From the NCBI GenBank assembly GCA_036743375.1, contig DAINPP010000006.1:1-64000 (forward strand): a stretch of DNA of 64,000 nt, read 5' to 3'. A program made the position numbers and the translations under genes. The notes under the pieces were generated by a model. It saw nothing but the letters and a program-made list of their open reading frames with translations, made no database searches and was not told the DNA's origin. This DNA is from DAINPP01 sp036743375 (GTDB lineage: Bacteria > Thermotogota > Thermotogae > MWEM01). Position 1 is the first letter of the stretch. Every line of letters begins with the position of its first letter. Below are positions 7,915 to 16,535 of the stretch, one piece after another.

Positions 7915-9660
7915 TTATTTTCTGAAAAGCGTGTAAGGTGCGTATGAAAGTGATCCGTCAGCTGTCTGTGTGAAGTTACCAAGTGTGTCGGATACGCCCA
8001 TGAGATCCATACCCTTACAGATGTAGATGAAAGGAACGTATTCCGCGTAGATGGCCTGCCAGATACCGTACTGTTCTTTTCTGACTTCCGGATCCATTGC
8101 CGTTTCACCTTTTTCAAATGCATCATGTACCTTGACTTCCCAGTCTGTCATATTTCTGAGATCTTTGTAGGGTTCTTTTGTTTCAGGATCCATTGTTGCA
8201 AAGTGGCTATAGTAAAGGGAATACCCCGGTGACCAGATAGCCTTCCTGAGCTGTGGATCCGGCTGGTTTCCAAATGCCCAGAGACATGCTTCGTAATCTC
8301 CACTGAGAGCCTTCTGTGATCTGAGTGAGGAATCAATAATCTGAAGTTCACACTTTATGCCAACGGCCTTTGCCTCTTCTGAGAAGATGTAAGCGGCATC
8401 CTGATGTTCCTGTGATGTAGAAGTGATCAGGACAAATTCCACCGTATTTCCACTTTCAAAATCTCTCCATCCGTCACCATTTCTGTCTACGAGTCCGATG
8501 GCATCGAGAAGTTCTTCTGCCTTTTCTGGGTTGTATGATCTTCTGATATTTTCTATTTCAGGATTGTAGAATGCCTTGTTTGCCGGAAGTACAGGAACTC
8601 CACCGATAACGGCAAGTGTGTTGTATACTTCTTCTATAATCCTTTCTCTGTCAAGTGCATATTCCATTGCCGCTCTGAAGTCCTTGTTGCTGAAAATTTC
8701 AGCGAGTTCCGGATTTTTTGCATCAAAGTTGAAGGCAAGGTGAAGCGGGCTTGGTGTCGGTCTTGTTGGCTGTGCTCTGTAAATAATGTAGGAGGCCCCA
8801 TCAAGTTCCTTTTGTTTGAGAACTGGATAATCTGAAGCGGAAATGGACATGTAGTCTATTTCTCCGGCCTGGAACTTTGCACTTCTGACCTGATTATCCT
8901 TTACAACGAGGTATTCGAGATAATCGAAGTAAGGCAGTTTGTTTCCCCATCTGTCTTCTTTCCAATAATAAGGATTCTTCTTTAAGACAACTTTCTGATC
9001 AACGATGTACTGATCCAATACAAACGGACCCGTTCCTACGATCTGATCAAGCGGTGTGTCTGTGGTCCACAGCTCGTTAACGGAACCAGGATCTTCAGGA
9101 TTGATCTGATCTTCAAGAATATGCTTCGGATAAACGCTGGCTGCAGAGAGAACTGTGAAGAATGGTCCGTATGGTGTAGGAAGAATTGCCTTGACCGTTC
9201 TGTCATCAACTTTAACAAATTTAACAACTTCTCCACCAATGGTGAATCTAGCGATGGAGTTTCCTTCTGCAAATTTATTTAAGAGGAAATTCTCAAATGT
9301 GAAGATAACATCATCAGCGGTAAACGGTACACCGTCTGACCATTTGATATCTCTGAGGTGGAAGGTAACCTCCTTACTATCTTCACTAAGTTCCCATGAT
9401 TCTGCCAGTCCGGGAATAAGATCATTTGTGACAGGATGCATCTCAACAAGACTGTTGAGGAAATTACCGGCTATCGTATAAGCTACACCATCGAGTGTTC
9501 CGTAAAAATTGAATGACTGAGGTGAACTTGCAACACTTAAATACAACGTTCCCCCGAGTGTAGGCTGTTCTGGCGTCAGTAATTCGTCAACAACTGCCGG
9601 AGCGGCAAAAGCAGAAAGAACAACCAGAGATAAAACAAATAAAATAACTAGTTTCTTCAT
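7915..9660 (-). CDS. Periplasmic oligopeptide-binding protein (SBP family 5)
   Basis: 581 aa extracellular solute-binding protein. The signal peptide has a KK start, a hydrophobic core and an AFAA-type cleavage site near residue 20. There is no lipobox Cys, a habit seen in Thermotogota. The mature protein has the family 5 hallmark LAESWELSEDSKEVTFHLRD followed by WSDGVPFTADDVIFTFE. The start ATG has GGAGGTG at 6 nt. It is the first gene of the peptide uptake operon, with a promoter about 100 nt upstream and a leader of about 90 nt holding a small inverted repeat (TGGTCT / AGACCA, 9682-9701). Confidence 0.93.
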   Translation of the reverse strand: MKKLVILFVLSLVVLSAFAAPAVVDELLTPEQPTLGGTLYLSVASSPQSFNFYGTLDGVAYTIAGNFLNSLVEMHPVTNDLIPGLAESWELSEDSKEVTFHLRDIKWSDGVPFTADDVIFTFENFLLNKFAEGNSIARFTIGGEVVKFVKVDDRTVKAILPTPYGPFFTVLSAASVYPKHILEDQINPEDPGSVNELWTTDTPLDQIVGTGPFVLDQYIVDQKVVLKKNPYYWKEDRWGNKLPYFDYLEYLVVKDNQVRSAKFQAGEIDYMSISASDYPVLKQKELDGASYIIYRAQPTRPTPSPLHLAFNFDAKNPELAEIFSNKDFRAAMEYALDRERIIEEVYNTLAVIGGVPVLPANKAFYNPEIENIRRSYNPEKAEELLDAIGLVDRNGDGWRDFESGNTVEFVLITSTSQEHQDAAYIFSEEAKAVGIKCELQIIDSSLRSQKALSGDYEACLWAFGNQPDPQLRKAIWSPGYSLYYSHFATMDPETKEPYKDLRNMTDWEVKVHDAFEKGETAMDPEVRKEQYGIWQAIYAEYVPFIYICKGMDLMGVSDTLGNFTQTADGSLSYAPYTLFRK

Positions 9661-9755
9661 AGAAACACCTCCAAAAGTATGTGGTCTTGATCAGCAGACC
9701 AAAAGATATATCACTTATAACTTTAACAATGCGTTATGGTTCTTCAACACAAAAG

Positions 9756-9784
9756 ATTATAATTGATATATGACAAAAATACAA
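9756..9784 (-). promoter_or_regulatory. Sigma-70-type promoter for the oligopeptide operon
   Basis: On the minus strand TTGTAT and TATAAT are separated by 17 nt, placing the transcription start near 9749 and giving a leader of about 90 nt before the binding-protein ATG. Confidence 0.6.
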
Positions 9785-9869
9785 TTCATGAAACTGACAA
9801 TAAAATCTCTATTTAAGGATATATTCTCGATTAGCTTAAATTTCCTCTGATTTTGACACATAATTACAT

Positions 9870-9898
9870 TTGATGAATTTCTATAATTTTGCTATAAT
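9870..9898 (+). promoter_or_regulatory. Sigma-70-type promoter for nagZ
   Basis: TTGATG and TATAAT with 17-nt spacing on the plus strand. Transcription would start near 9905, about 140 nt before the nagZ ATG. A TTGACA at 9853-9858 is too far (34 nt) from this -10 to pair with it. Confidence 0.55.
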
Positions 9899-10043
9899 GT
9901 AATTCCAAAGTGTGTATTGTTATTACATATTTTGAAAAGACTATCTAAGGGCCATAGAAGCGGTGTGGTGGTTTTTACGACTGGGTTTACGATGCGATGG
10001 CAGTCGATCATATGACGATAAACATCCTCGAAAGGAGAGTACA

Positions 10044-11591
10044 ATGACATTACAGGAAAAGATAGGCAGACTGTTCCTGATAGGAATACAAGGAAAAGAA
10101 CTGACAGATGAAACCAGAGACCTTCTTGACAGAATTCAACCGGGGTTTATCATTCTGTTTCAGAGAAATGTAGAATCCGGTGAACAGTTGAAGCGGTTGA
10201 TCACCGATATCAAAAATTATGTAGGCAGAGAGATCGTCTTTGCCATCGATCAGGAAGGTGGTATTGTAACAAGACTTGAAGAAGGGTTTACCATCTCTCC
10301 GGGAGCAATGGCACTGAGTGCAACCAACGATCCGGAAAACGCTTATCGAACCGGAAGAATACTCGGCAGCGAAATGCGCGCACTTGGGATCAGCTGGGAT
10401 CTCGCACCGGTAGTTGACGTCAACGATAATTACAGGAACCGGAGTACAGGCGTCAGGGCATTCGGGGATACCCCCCAACGGGTAGCCGAGTATTCACAGG
10501 AATTCTATCGCGGACTCAGAGAAGAAGGCGTCGCTGCAACCGCAAAACATTTCCCCGGTAATGGAAGTATAGAGGCGGATCCGCATCTTGACATGCCGGT
10601 ATTGAACAAGACGCTGGAGGAATTGATGCAGAACGAATTCATCCCATTTCAGAATGTCATAGACAAAGGGATAGAATCGGTAATGATTTCTCATGTCTAT
10701 CTCCCACAGGTCATGAGGGAAAGACTTCCTTCTGCCGTTTCAAAGGAGGTCATGAAGGACCTCCTGATCGGTCGGCTCGGATTCAGGGGGATTCTTGTCA
10801 GTGATGATCTGACCATGGGGGGTGTCGCCAATTTCTTCGATGTGGATGAGGCTTCTTATCAAGCGTTGATGGCGGGGATGGATGTAATAGACATCTGTCA
10901 TGAGAGTGCCAACATGTTCAGGGCATTCGATTATCTCGTTAAAAAGGCACAGGAAGAGGAGTGTGTGATGGCGGAGATCGACAGGGCATTCGAAAAAGTC
11001 AGCGGATTTATTGAGCATTTCAACGTTCCGGTTTCAGAGATGAACCTTGAAAAGGCGGGGACCGAAGAAAATCTGAACAGAATGGATGAAATAACGGCTA
11101 AGGCCATCACGGTGTATAAGAATTCAGATGAAATGATTCCGTTAAACAATCTGGGAAAGGAAGACCTTATCTGTGCGGTCAGGCCACTCAGACAATCACT
11201 CGTAGAAGAGGAAAGGGAAGGTTCCTCGACGGCCGGAAAGCTACATGAATCATTCCCGGAGACCGAATTCATCCAGTTCAACGCAAAGCTCAGTGAACCT
11301 GAAGCGGATGAACTTCTGAAGGGCCGGAAAGGGCGAAAAGCCGTTGTATTGACGGAAAACGCCTATCTCTTCCCCGGACAGAAAAAACTTGTCCTGAATC
11401 TTCTCGAAAGGTATGAACAGGTCCTGCTCGTTGCCCTGAGAAATCCCTATGACGCCGGTATCAGCGGCATCGACAACGCCGTACTTTCTTATGGTTACAG
11501 CATACCCAATCAGAAAAATCTCGTAAAGGCCCTCTTCGGAGAGATAAAAGCGAGTGGAATCTGTCCCGTACCCATTCCTGAAATAGACTAA
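10044..11591 (+). CDS. nagZ: Beta-N-acetylhexosaminidase, glycoside hydrolase family 3 (NagZ-like)
   Basis: 515 aa from the ATG at 10044, preceded by AAAGGAGAG. The upstream in-frame extension is rejected because it lacks an SD. The GH3 barrel covers about residues 1-330: AIDQEGGIVTRL, the NagZ-type motif KHFPGNGSIEADPHLDMP (Asn replaces the common His of GHG, and the catalytic-dyad His is in DPH), and the nucleophile Asp in VSDDLTMGGV. A C-terminal domain of about 170 residues follows, as in Bacillus-type NagZ. There is no signal peptide, so it is probably cytoplasmic and involved in peptidoglycan recycling or aminosugar use. N-acetylglucosaminide specificity is inferred from the family. Confidence 0.88.
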   Translation: MTLQEKIGRLFLIGIQGKELTDETRDLLDRIQPGFIILFQRNVESGEQLKRLITDIKNYVGREIVFAIDQEGGIVTRLEEGFTISPGAMALSATNDPENAYRTGRILGSEMRALGISWDLAPVVDVNDNYRNRSTGVRAFGDTPQRVAEYSQEFYRGLREEGVAATAKHFPGNGSIEADPHLDMPVLNKTLEELMQNEFIPFQNVIDKGIESVMISHVYLPQVMRERLPSAVSKEVMKDLLIGRLGFRGILVSDDLTMGGVANFFDVDEASYQALMAGMDVIDICHESANMFRAFDYLVKKAQEEECVMAEIDRAFEKVSGFIEHFNVPVSEMNLEKAGTEENLNRMDEITAKAITVYKNSDEMIPLNNLGKEDLICAVRPLRQSLVEEEREGSSTAGKLHESFPETEFIQFNAKLSEPEADELLKGRKGRKAVVLTENAYLFPGQKKLVLNLLERYEQVLLVALRNPYDAGISGIDNAVLSYGYSIPNQKNLVKALFGEIKASGICPVPIPEID

Positions 11592-11596
11592 TGATC

Positions 11597-11628
11597 AAAG
11601 GGGGATGTCATAGACATTCCCTTTTTTA
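11597..11628. terminator. Bidirectional terminator between convergent nagZ and GNAT genes
   Basis: AAAGGGGGATGTC pairs with GACATTCCCTTT around ATA (one bulge) and is followed by a run of six or seven T on the plus strand and, in the other direction, by T-rich sequence. It overlaps the stop codon of the minus-strand acetyltransferase gene. Confidence 0.75.
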
Positions 11629-12507
11629 CAGATAATAACAATAAGCCGTATATTCGTCTCTTATGATGAACCCTTCGCTTAAGAAAAGATGCAGACCGGT
11701 ATTATTCTCGGAGTTGACTGTAAATCCACAACCCGCTTTGAACTCAGCGGCAAGATTCAGGCAGGATCTCAGGAAATAGCGTCCGATCCCCTTGTTTCTA
11801 TAAGCCGGTAAAACGGCAAGCTGACTGATCCAGAGTTCATCCTCCGCCTCCAGCGAACAGTAGAAAAGACCCATGGCCTCCCCATTGAGATAACCTATCT
11901 GTGCACAACCGGGAAAAGTGGAATCCGTTTCGATATCCTCTCTCACCATCTGAGGCGTATAGGGAATATGTCCCGGAATATCTTTATAGGCCTCGTTGAT
12001 GATCTCGCACCAGATGTCCATGTCTGATGCCGGCTTAAAAGGCTTCATGTCGGGCAACACCTCTGTTTTTATCAATTTACGGAAGTCATTTCTCTTTTTT
12101 TCCAGAAAAAAGGCCTTTCGACTCTCCTCAAAACCGATCGTCTTTAACAGCTCTACCTCCTGAAAATCGGCGGTCGGCAGGAAGAGGAAGTTCTTCTCCG
12201 CCCTGGCCTCCTGCGCAAAGGGCAGGACCGCTTCGAGTAACATTCTGTAGGTCTCAGCCCGCTTCCGCCTCGAATGCAGCAGGATGAAACGGCCTTTTGA
12301 CTGGGCCGTAAAAGACTCATCGAGTATCAGACAGGTAACACCTATCAAGTCATTCCCTTCGTAGAACAGAAAACCCGGACGTGTCTTCTTGATCTCAAAA
12401 TCTTCGCAGAGGGGGAAAAAAGATTGATCCAGTCCATCGGCAAAAAGCCAGCAATAATCGTGAAATTCTTTTCTGTTTTTTTCATTAAGGCGTTTCAGAT
12501 ACAACAA
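11626..12507 (-). CDS. GNAT-family N-acetyltransferase
   Basis: 293 aa, about twice a single GNAT domain. The C-terminal half (residues about 150-293) carries motif A, ISQLAVLPAYRNKGIGRYFL, where RNKGIG binds acetyl-CoA, followed by NTGLHLFLSEGF. The N-terminal half is a degenerate acetyltransferase-like domain with no clear motif A. The start is TTG (12505-12507), the first of two in tandem, with a weak upstream AAGGG. It is monocistronic, convergent with nagZ and divergent from the AraC gene. The acceptor is unknown; the architecture resembles Firmicutes double-GNAT proteins. Confidence 0.8.
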   Translation of the reverse strand: MLYLKRLNEKNRKEFHDYCWLFADGLDQSFFPLCEDFEIKKTRPGFLFYEGNDLIGVTCLILDESFTAQSKGRFILLHSRRKRAETYRMLLEAVLPFAQEARAEKNFLFLPTADFQEVELLKTIGFEESRKAFFLEKKRNDFRKLIKTEVLPDMKPFKPASDMDIWCEIINEAYKDIPGHIPYTPQMVREDIETDSTFPGCAQIGYLNGEAMGLFYCSLEAEDELWISQLAVLPAYRNKGIGRYFLRSCLNLAAEFKAGCGFTVNSENNTGLHLFLSEGFIIRDEYTAYCYYL

Positions 12508-12560
12508 GTCATCACATCCCTTTTATCGCCTGATTATACACCATCACCGATAAAGAACGC

Positions 12561-12626
12561 TTGACAATGGAATAGACGCATGATACGATGATTATGCTTT
12601 GATCTCCATGCTATCTTTTATAAAAT
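12561..12626 (+). promoter_or_regulatory. Two candidate promoters upstream of the AraC-type gene
   Basis: TTGACA (12561-12566) with 17 nt to TACGAT (12584-12589), and TTGATC (12599-12604) with 16 nt to TAAAAT (12621-12626). Just downstream is an inverted repeat TGTGC-N8-GCACA (12626-12643) that could serve as an operator for the encoded regulator. That role is inferred only from position. Confidence 0.45.
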
Positions 12627-12704
12627 GTGCATCATTCCGCACAAAATGTCAGGAAATACGGAAAGATATCCTCTATAATCATCTAAACGGAAGGAGAGTG
12701 GACA

Positions 12705-13595
12705 ATGGATTGGATTACCGGGATTCAACGGGCCGTTGATTATGTGGAAGAACATATTCTGGAGCCTATCGACTACGAGGAGGTGGCAAGACAGGCTTAT
12801 TCATCCGGTTTTCATTTTCAGCGCGTCTTCAGTGTTCTCTGCGGTTTCACACTGGGCAGCTATATTCGTATGAGACGACTTTCTATGGCTGGAAAAGAAC
12901 TGGCCTCATCCGACAGCCGCGTGATCGACGTGGCATTCAAGTACGGTTACGAGACACCGGAAAGTTTCAGCCGAGCATTTGCCCGCTTTCACGGTGTAGC
13001 ACCTTCTCAGGCAAAGCAGGGAGGCGTCGCGCTTAAATCCTTTTCCCCAATTTCCGTAAAACTGATTTTAGACGGAGGAAACATGATCAATTACCGAATA
13101 GAAACAAAGGAAGCCTTTCAGCTTGTCTGTAAAAAGATGCAGGCCGAAGGCAGGATGGAACTGACACCGGAAAGAATCTCCGATTTCTGGACGACGTGCA
13201 ACGCGGATGGAACCATCACCGAATTATGCCGGTATATCCCGGAGGATAATATCTTCAAAAACTTCATCGTCGGCGTTACCTTCGGCAGAGATGCAACAAA
13301 TCCCGAATATCCCTATGCCATAGGCGCCCACTACGATGGCACACCGATCGCCGAATCCGATCTGACGATAGAGGAAATCCCGGCTCATACTTATGTGGTG
13401 TTCCCCTGTACTGGAAGGATGCCCGAGGCATTTATAAAGCTCTATCAGCAGATTTTCAGCGAGTTTTTCCCGGTCAGCGAATATCAGCCTTGCGGGGGTG
13501 CGGATTTTGAAGCCTATCCTTCAACGGATGTCTCCGATCCCGCCTACACCTGTGAAATATGGATTGCCGTCGAAAAAAAGCCCGTGAACAGATGA
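12705..13595 (+). CDS. AraC-family transcriptional regulator with GyrI-like ligand domain
   Basis: 296 aa. Residues about 8-108 hold two helix-turn-helix motifs of the AraC/XylS type (YEEVARQAYSSGFHFQRVFS and VAFKYGYETPESFSRAFARFHG). The remainder is a GyrI-like/effector-binding (Bacterial transcription activator) domain ending in CEIWIAVEKK. The start ATG has AAGGAGAG at 7 nt. Such proteins regulate drug or stress responses in Firmicutes. The next gene lies 34 nt downstream on the same strand and probably forms an operon with it. The pair looks like an acquired cassette in this genome, an inference from family distribution. Confidence 0.88.
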   Translation: MDWITGIQRAVDYVEEHILEPIDYEEVARQAYSSGFHFQRVFSVLCGFTLGSYIRMRRLSMAGKELASSDSRVIDVAFKYGYETPESFSRAFARFHGVAPSQAKQGGVALKSFSPISVKLILDGGNMINYRIETKEAFQLVCKKMQAEGRMELTPERISDFWTTCNADGTITELCRYIPEDNIFKNFIVGVTFGRDATNPEYPYAIGAHYDGTPIAESDLTIEEIPAHTYVVFPCTGRMPEAFIKLYQQIFSEFFPVSEYQPCGGADFEAYPSTDVSDPAYTCEIWIAVEKKPVNR

Positions 13596-13629
13596 AAGAC
13601 TATTCAAATCAGAGGATGGAGGAAAAGAG

Positions 13630-14619
13630 ATGAACCAGGAAAAAAAGACAGTGTTGGACAAGCAGATAAACGACAACTATAACAACGTTACCGGTATGGT
13701 TGTTCTGAAAGACAGTCAACCTGTGTACGAAAATTACTTCAACGGATATAAGGCTTCCAACGCCGTTCACGTCTATTCGGTGACGAAGAGCATTTTTTCC
13801 GCACTGATCGGAATCGCCATAGACAAGGGATTAATACGAAGTGTCGATCAGAAGGTACTGGAATTTTTCCCGGACTATACGGTTGCCGAGGGGGAGAAAA
13901 CGATACAGGATGTTACCGTCAGGGAATTACTGACTATGACGGCCCCATACAAATTTGAACAGGAACCCTACGAGACTTTTTTCTCAAGTCCTGACTGGGT
14001 AAACACCGCACTCGATTTTCTCGGCGGAGAAGAACATACGGGGACTTTCAGATATTCACCTATCATAGGTACTCATATCCTGTCCGGTATTCTCGCAAAC
14101 GTGGCCGGACAATCCATACTCGATTTCGCCAACGAAAATCTATTCTCACCCCTCAAGATTAAGGTACCCGGACCGGTCATTTTACGCAACCGGGAAGAAC
14201 ATATGAGGGTCATGAACGATAAAAACACCAGTGGCTGGGTTGTTGATCCACAAGGCAGAAATACCGCAAGCTGGGGACTGTTTCTGACACCCGTGGCCAT
14301 GGCAAAATTCGGACAGCTTTACCTTGATGATGGACTCTATGAGGGAAAACGGCTTATTTCAGCTCAGTGGATAGGGGAGAGTATAAGGGAGCACAGCCGA
14401 TGGAATCAGCTCCCCTACGGATACCTTTGGTGGATCGTTAACACTGAAGAACATTCTTTTGCAGCGATGGGTGATGGTGGTAACGTGATCTATGTCAACG
14501 GAAGTCAGAATCTCGTTGTCTCTGTCGCCTCACTCTTTATGCCAAATCCTAAGGACAGGATCGAATTTATTAAAGGGTTTGTTGAACCTTTATTTAAAAA
14601 CACGGACCGCGACAAATAG
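13630..14619 (+). CDS. Serine hydrolase, class C beta-lactamase-like
   Basis: 329 aa with the start ATG preceded by GGAGGAAAAGAG. The catalytic SxxK motif is SVTKS near residue 51, followed by LIGIAIDKG. The tyrosine motif appears as YSP (residues 143-145 region, FRYSPIIGTHIL), and the C-terminal motif is GDGGNVIYV, replacing HTG/KTG. There is no signal peptide, so it is likely a cytoplasmic esterase, amidase or DD-peptidase-like enzyme rather than a true beta-lactamase. It is co-directional with, and 34 nt from, the AraC-type regulator that may control it. It is followed by a strong terminator. Confidence 0.82.
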   Translation: MNQEKKTVLDKQINDNYNNVTGMVVLKDSQPVYENYFNGYKASNAVHVYSVTKSIFSALIGIAIDKGLIRSVDQKVLEFFPDYTVAEGEKTIQDVTVRELLTMTAPYKFEQEPYETFFSSPDWVNTALDFLGGEEHTGTFRYSPIIGTHILSGILANVAGQSILDFANENLFSPLKIKVPGPVILRNREEHMRVMNDKNTSGWVVDPQGRNTASWGLFLTPVAMAKFGQLYLDDGLYEGKRLISAQWIGESIREHSRWNQLPYGYLWWIVNTEEHSFAAMGDGGNVIYVNGSQNLVVSVASLFMPNPKDRIEFIKGFVEPLFKNTDRDK

Positions 14620-14627
14620 CCCAAACA

Positions 14628-14655
14628 AAAGATTCCCCGTCTCCGGGGAATCTTT
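14628..14655. terminator. Bidirectional terminator between hydrolase and ABC-F genes
   Basis: A 12-bp perfect stem, AAAGATTCCCCG / CGGGGAATCTTT, around the loop TCTC. It serves the convergent serine hydrolase (plus) and ABC-F (minus) genes. Confidence 0.85.
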
Positions 14656-14674
14656 ATTCTTCATCATATTTTTA

Positions 14675-16306
14675 TTATATCCCGCAAATACTCAACTTGC
14701 CGTCTGAGAGCCGGTAAATTTTATCGGCGTTCTGCGAGACAAATCTCCTGTCATGCGAGATAAACATCATCCCGCCGGGATACTGTTCGATGATACCCTG
14801 AAGCACTTCGATCGTTTCTATATCGAGATTGTTCGTCGGCTCATCCATCAGGATAAACTCCACACCGCTCAGAAGAATCTTTACCAGCGCCGCCTTCATC
14901 AGTTCACCCTTACTCAGCGATGAAATATCCTGGTTCAGGGTTTCCTCTTTCAGCCTTGAGGACTTGAGGGCGGAATGAATTAGGTAATGTTCCGTGTTTA
15001 AGTCATCAAAATTCTCTATCAGGATGTTTTTTTGAAAGAATGCGGAGACGTTCTGAGGCAGATAAGCGTAGTTCACCCTTTCATTTCTGTATATATTTCC
15101 CGCATCGGGGTCAACTTCTCCGTTCAGGAGTCTGAACAGGGTTGTTTTCCCACAGCCATTCGAACCGATGATAGCGATCTTATCCCTCGTACCGATCTGA
15201 AACGTGACATCATCAAGCAGCTGACGCTCCGGTACGTAGCCAAACGCTATATGAGCTGCATCCATAAACAGTCTGTTCTCCACGTCTTTTATCTGAACAC
15301 TCAAGCGGACCGGTTTTTCCACAAACGGTCTCTTTTCCCTTAATTCCTCCATCAGCCGGTCTTGCCTGACGGCCGTCGCCTTCGCCGTCTTGGCAAGTTT
15401 CGAAGCCTTTGCGCCGATGTATCCCTTGTCTATCCGGTTGGGCTGTTTCCTGTCGGATCTGTTTTTGGCATATTTTTGTTTTTCTACCTTTGATGACCAC
15501 TTCGTCTTCTTCTGAACCAGCCTTTCAAGATTCCTGATCTTATTCTGTATCCGTTCACTTTCCTTTTTCCTCGACTGAAAATTAGTCTCCATGAAATCTA
15601 GCATGTCGGAATAGCCGCCGGTGATCTGCTCCGACAGCCCTCTCCTGATGTATACCGTTTTATCCGATATTCTGTCAAGAAAGGTCCGGTCATGGCTGAC
15701 GACAAGGAATGAGACTCCCTTTATTTTATTCCTGTTGATAAAATGCTCGAGAAAGACTCTCATCGAAATATCGAGATGATTTGTCGGTTCATCCATGATG
15801 AACAGATCCGGTTCGGCAATCATGATACTGATGATTTCCATGATCTTTTTCTGCCCCGGCGAAAGAGTACTGAAATCCATTTCCAGTATTCCCTCATCAA
15901 AATCAAATTCCCCCAATTCACGAAGCAGCATCTGTTCGAGTTCAAATCCGTTTCTGCTGATGTATTCATCCATCAGCAGGACATAGTCAAATTCTGACGT
16001 CGTTGATGCTTCAAGCCTCATTAAAATCTTTTGAACGTCGTTAAATTCCTTCATCAGAAACCATTTAACCTTTCCGTCGAAAGTCAGGTCATTCTGCCGC
16101 AGGTAACCGATGTGTGTCTCCTTGTTCAGATATAACTCACCCGAATCGATCCCCGTTTCACCAAGTATACATTTAATCAAGGTAGACTTTCCGCACCCGT
16201 TCGGTCCGGTTACGGCAAGACATTCGCCTTCCTGCATGCTGAGATTCACATTTTTCAGTATTTCATGTATTCCAAAATTCTTCTTCAGGTCTTTTATAAA
16301 AAGCAT
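14675..16306 (-). CDS. ABC-F family ATP-binding protein
   Basis: 543 aa from the ATG at 16306, which has AAGGGGTG at about 7 nt. A 20-codon upstream extension runs through the ligA terminator and is rejected. It has two ABC domains with Walker A GPNGCGKSTLI and GSNGCGKTTLF, signatures LSPGQKK and LSKGELMK, and Walker B motifs followed by DEPTNHLD and DEPTNNLD. A basic linker joins the domains and there is no membrane segment. ABC-F proteins act on the ribosome as translation factors or antibiotic-protection proteins. The length fits either a resistance-type or a housekeeping member, and no drug can be assigned. Confidence 0.88.
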   Translation of the reverse strand: MLFIKDLKKNFGIHEILKNVNLSMQEGECLAVTGPNGCGKSTLIKCILGETGIDSGELYLNKETHIGYLRQNDLTFDGKVKWFLMKEFNDVQKILMRLEASTTSEFDYVLLMDEYISRNGFELEQMLLRELGEFDFDEGILEMDFSTLSPGQKKIMEIISIMIAEPDLFIMDEPTNHLDISMRVFLEHFINRNKIKGVSFLVVSHDRTFLDRISDKTVYIRRGLSEQITGGYSDMLDFMETNFQSRKKESERIQNKIRNLERLVQKKTKWSSKVEKQKYAKNRSDRKQPNRIDKGYIGAKASKLAKTAKATAVRQDRLMEELREKRPFVEKPVRLSVQIKDVENRLFMDAAHIAFGYVPERQLLDDVTFQIGTRDKIAIIGSNGCGKTTLFRLLNGEVDPDAGNIYRNERVNYAYLPQNVSAFFQKNILIENFDDLNTEHYLIHSALKSSRLKEETLNQDISSLSKGELMKAALVKILLSGVEFILMDEPTNNLDIETIEVLQGIIEQYPGGMMFISHDRRFVSQNADKIYRLSDGKLSICGI

Positions 16307-16364
16307 CTGTCTTTCACCCCTTATTCTGTTTTGATTTTGCTCATCACAGCAGGGCAAAAGACAC

Positions 16365-16397
16365 AAAAAGGCTTCAGCATATTCGCTGAAGCCTTTT
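16365..16397 (-). terminator. Terminator of the acpP/rpe/ligA region
   Basis: A 9-bp stem GGCTTCAGC / GCTGAAGCC with a 6-nt loop, flanked by A and T tracts. On the minus strand it is followed by TTTTTGTG, about 140 nt after the ligA stop. Confidence 0.8.
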
Positions 16398-16535
16398 ATA
16401 TTCTCTATCGGTATTATTATTTTCCGTATATTATGCTATGCTGCAATGATCAGATATTCAGTTAACGACATTGTGATCTTTCTTTATAAACATCTTCTCC
16501 CCTCCATTTACAGCATCGCCACAGTATAACACATT

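Larger units (their letters stand above)
9661..10043. other. Intergenic region between the divergent SBP and nagZ genes
   Basis: 383 nt without an intact gene. It holds a minus-strand promoter for the transporter operon (9756-9784), a plus-strand promoter for nagZ (9870-9898) and, at 9955-10047, a short plus-strand frame that ends in an ATGA overlap with nagZ and may be the relic of a gene. The middle part (about 9785-9865) is AT-rich with nothing else recognisable. Confidence 0.6.

Noticed and set aside
9905..10043. Possible riboswitch in the nagZ leader
   Set aside because: The leader is long enough, but no known riboswitch core and no terminator hairpin were recognised. The protein-like frame is a better explanation.
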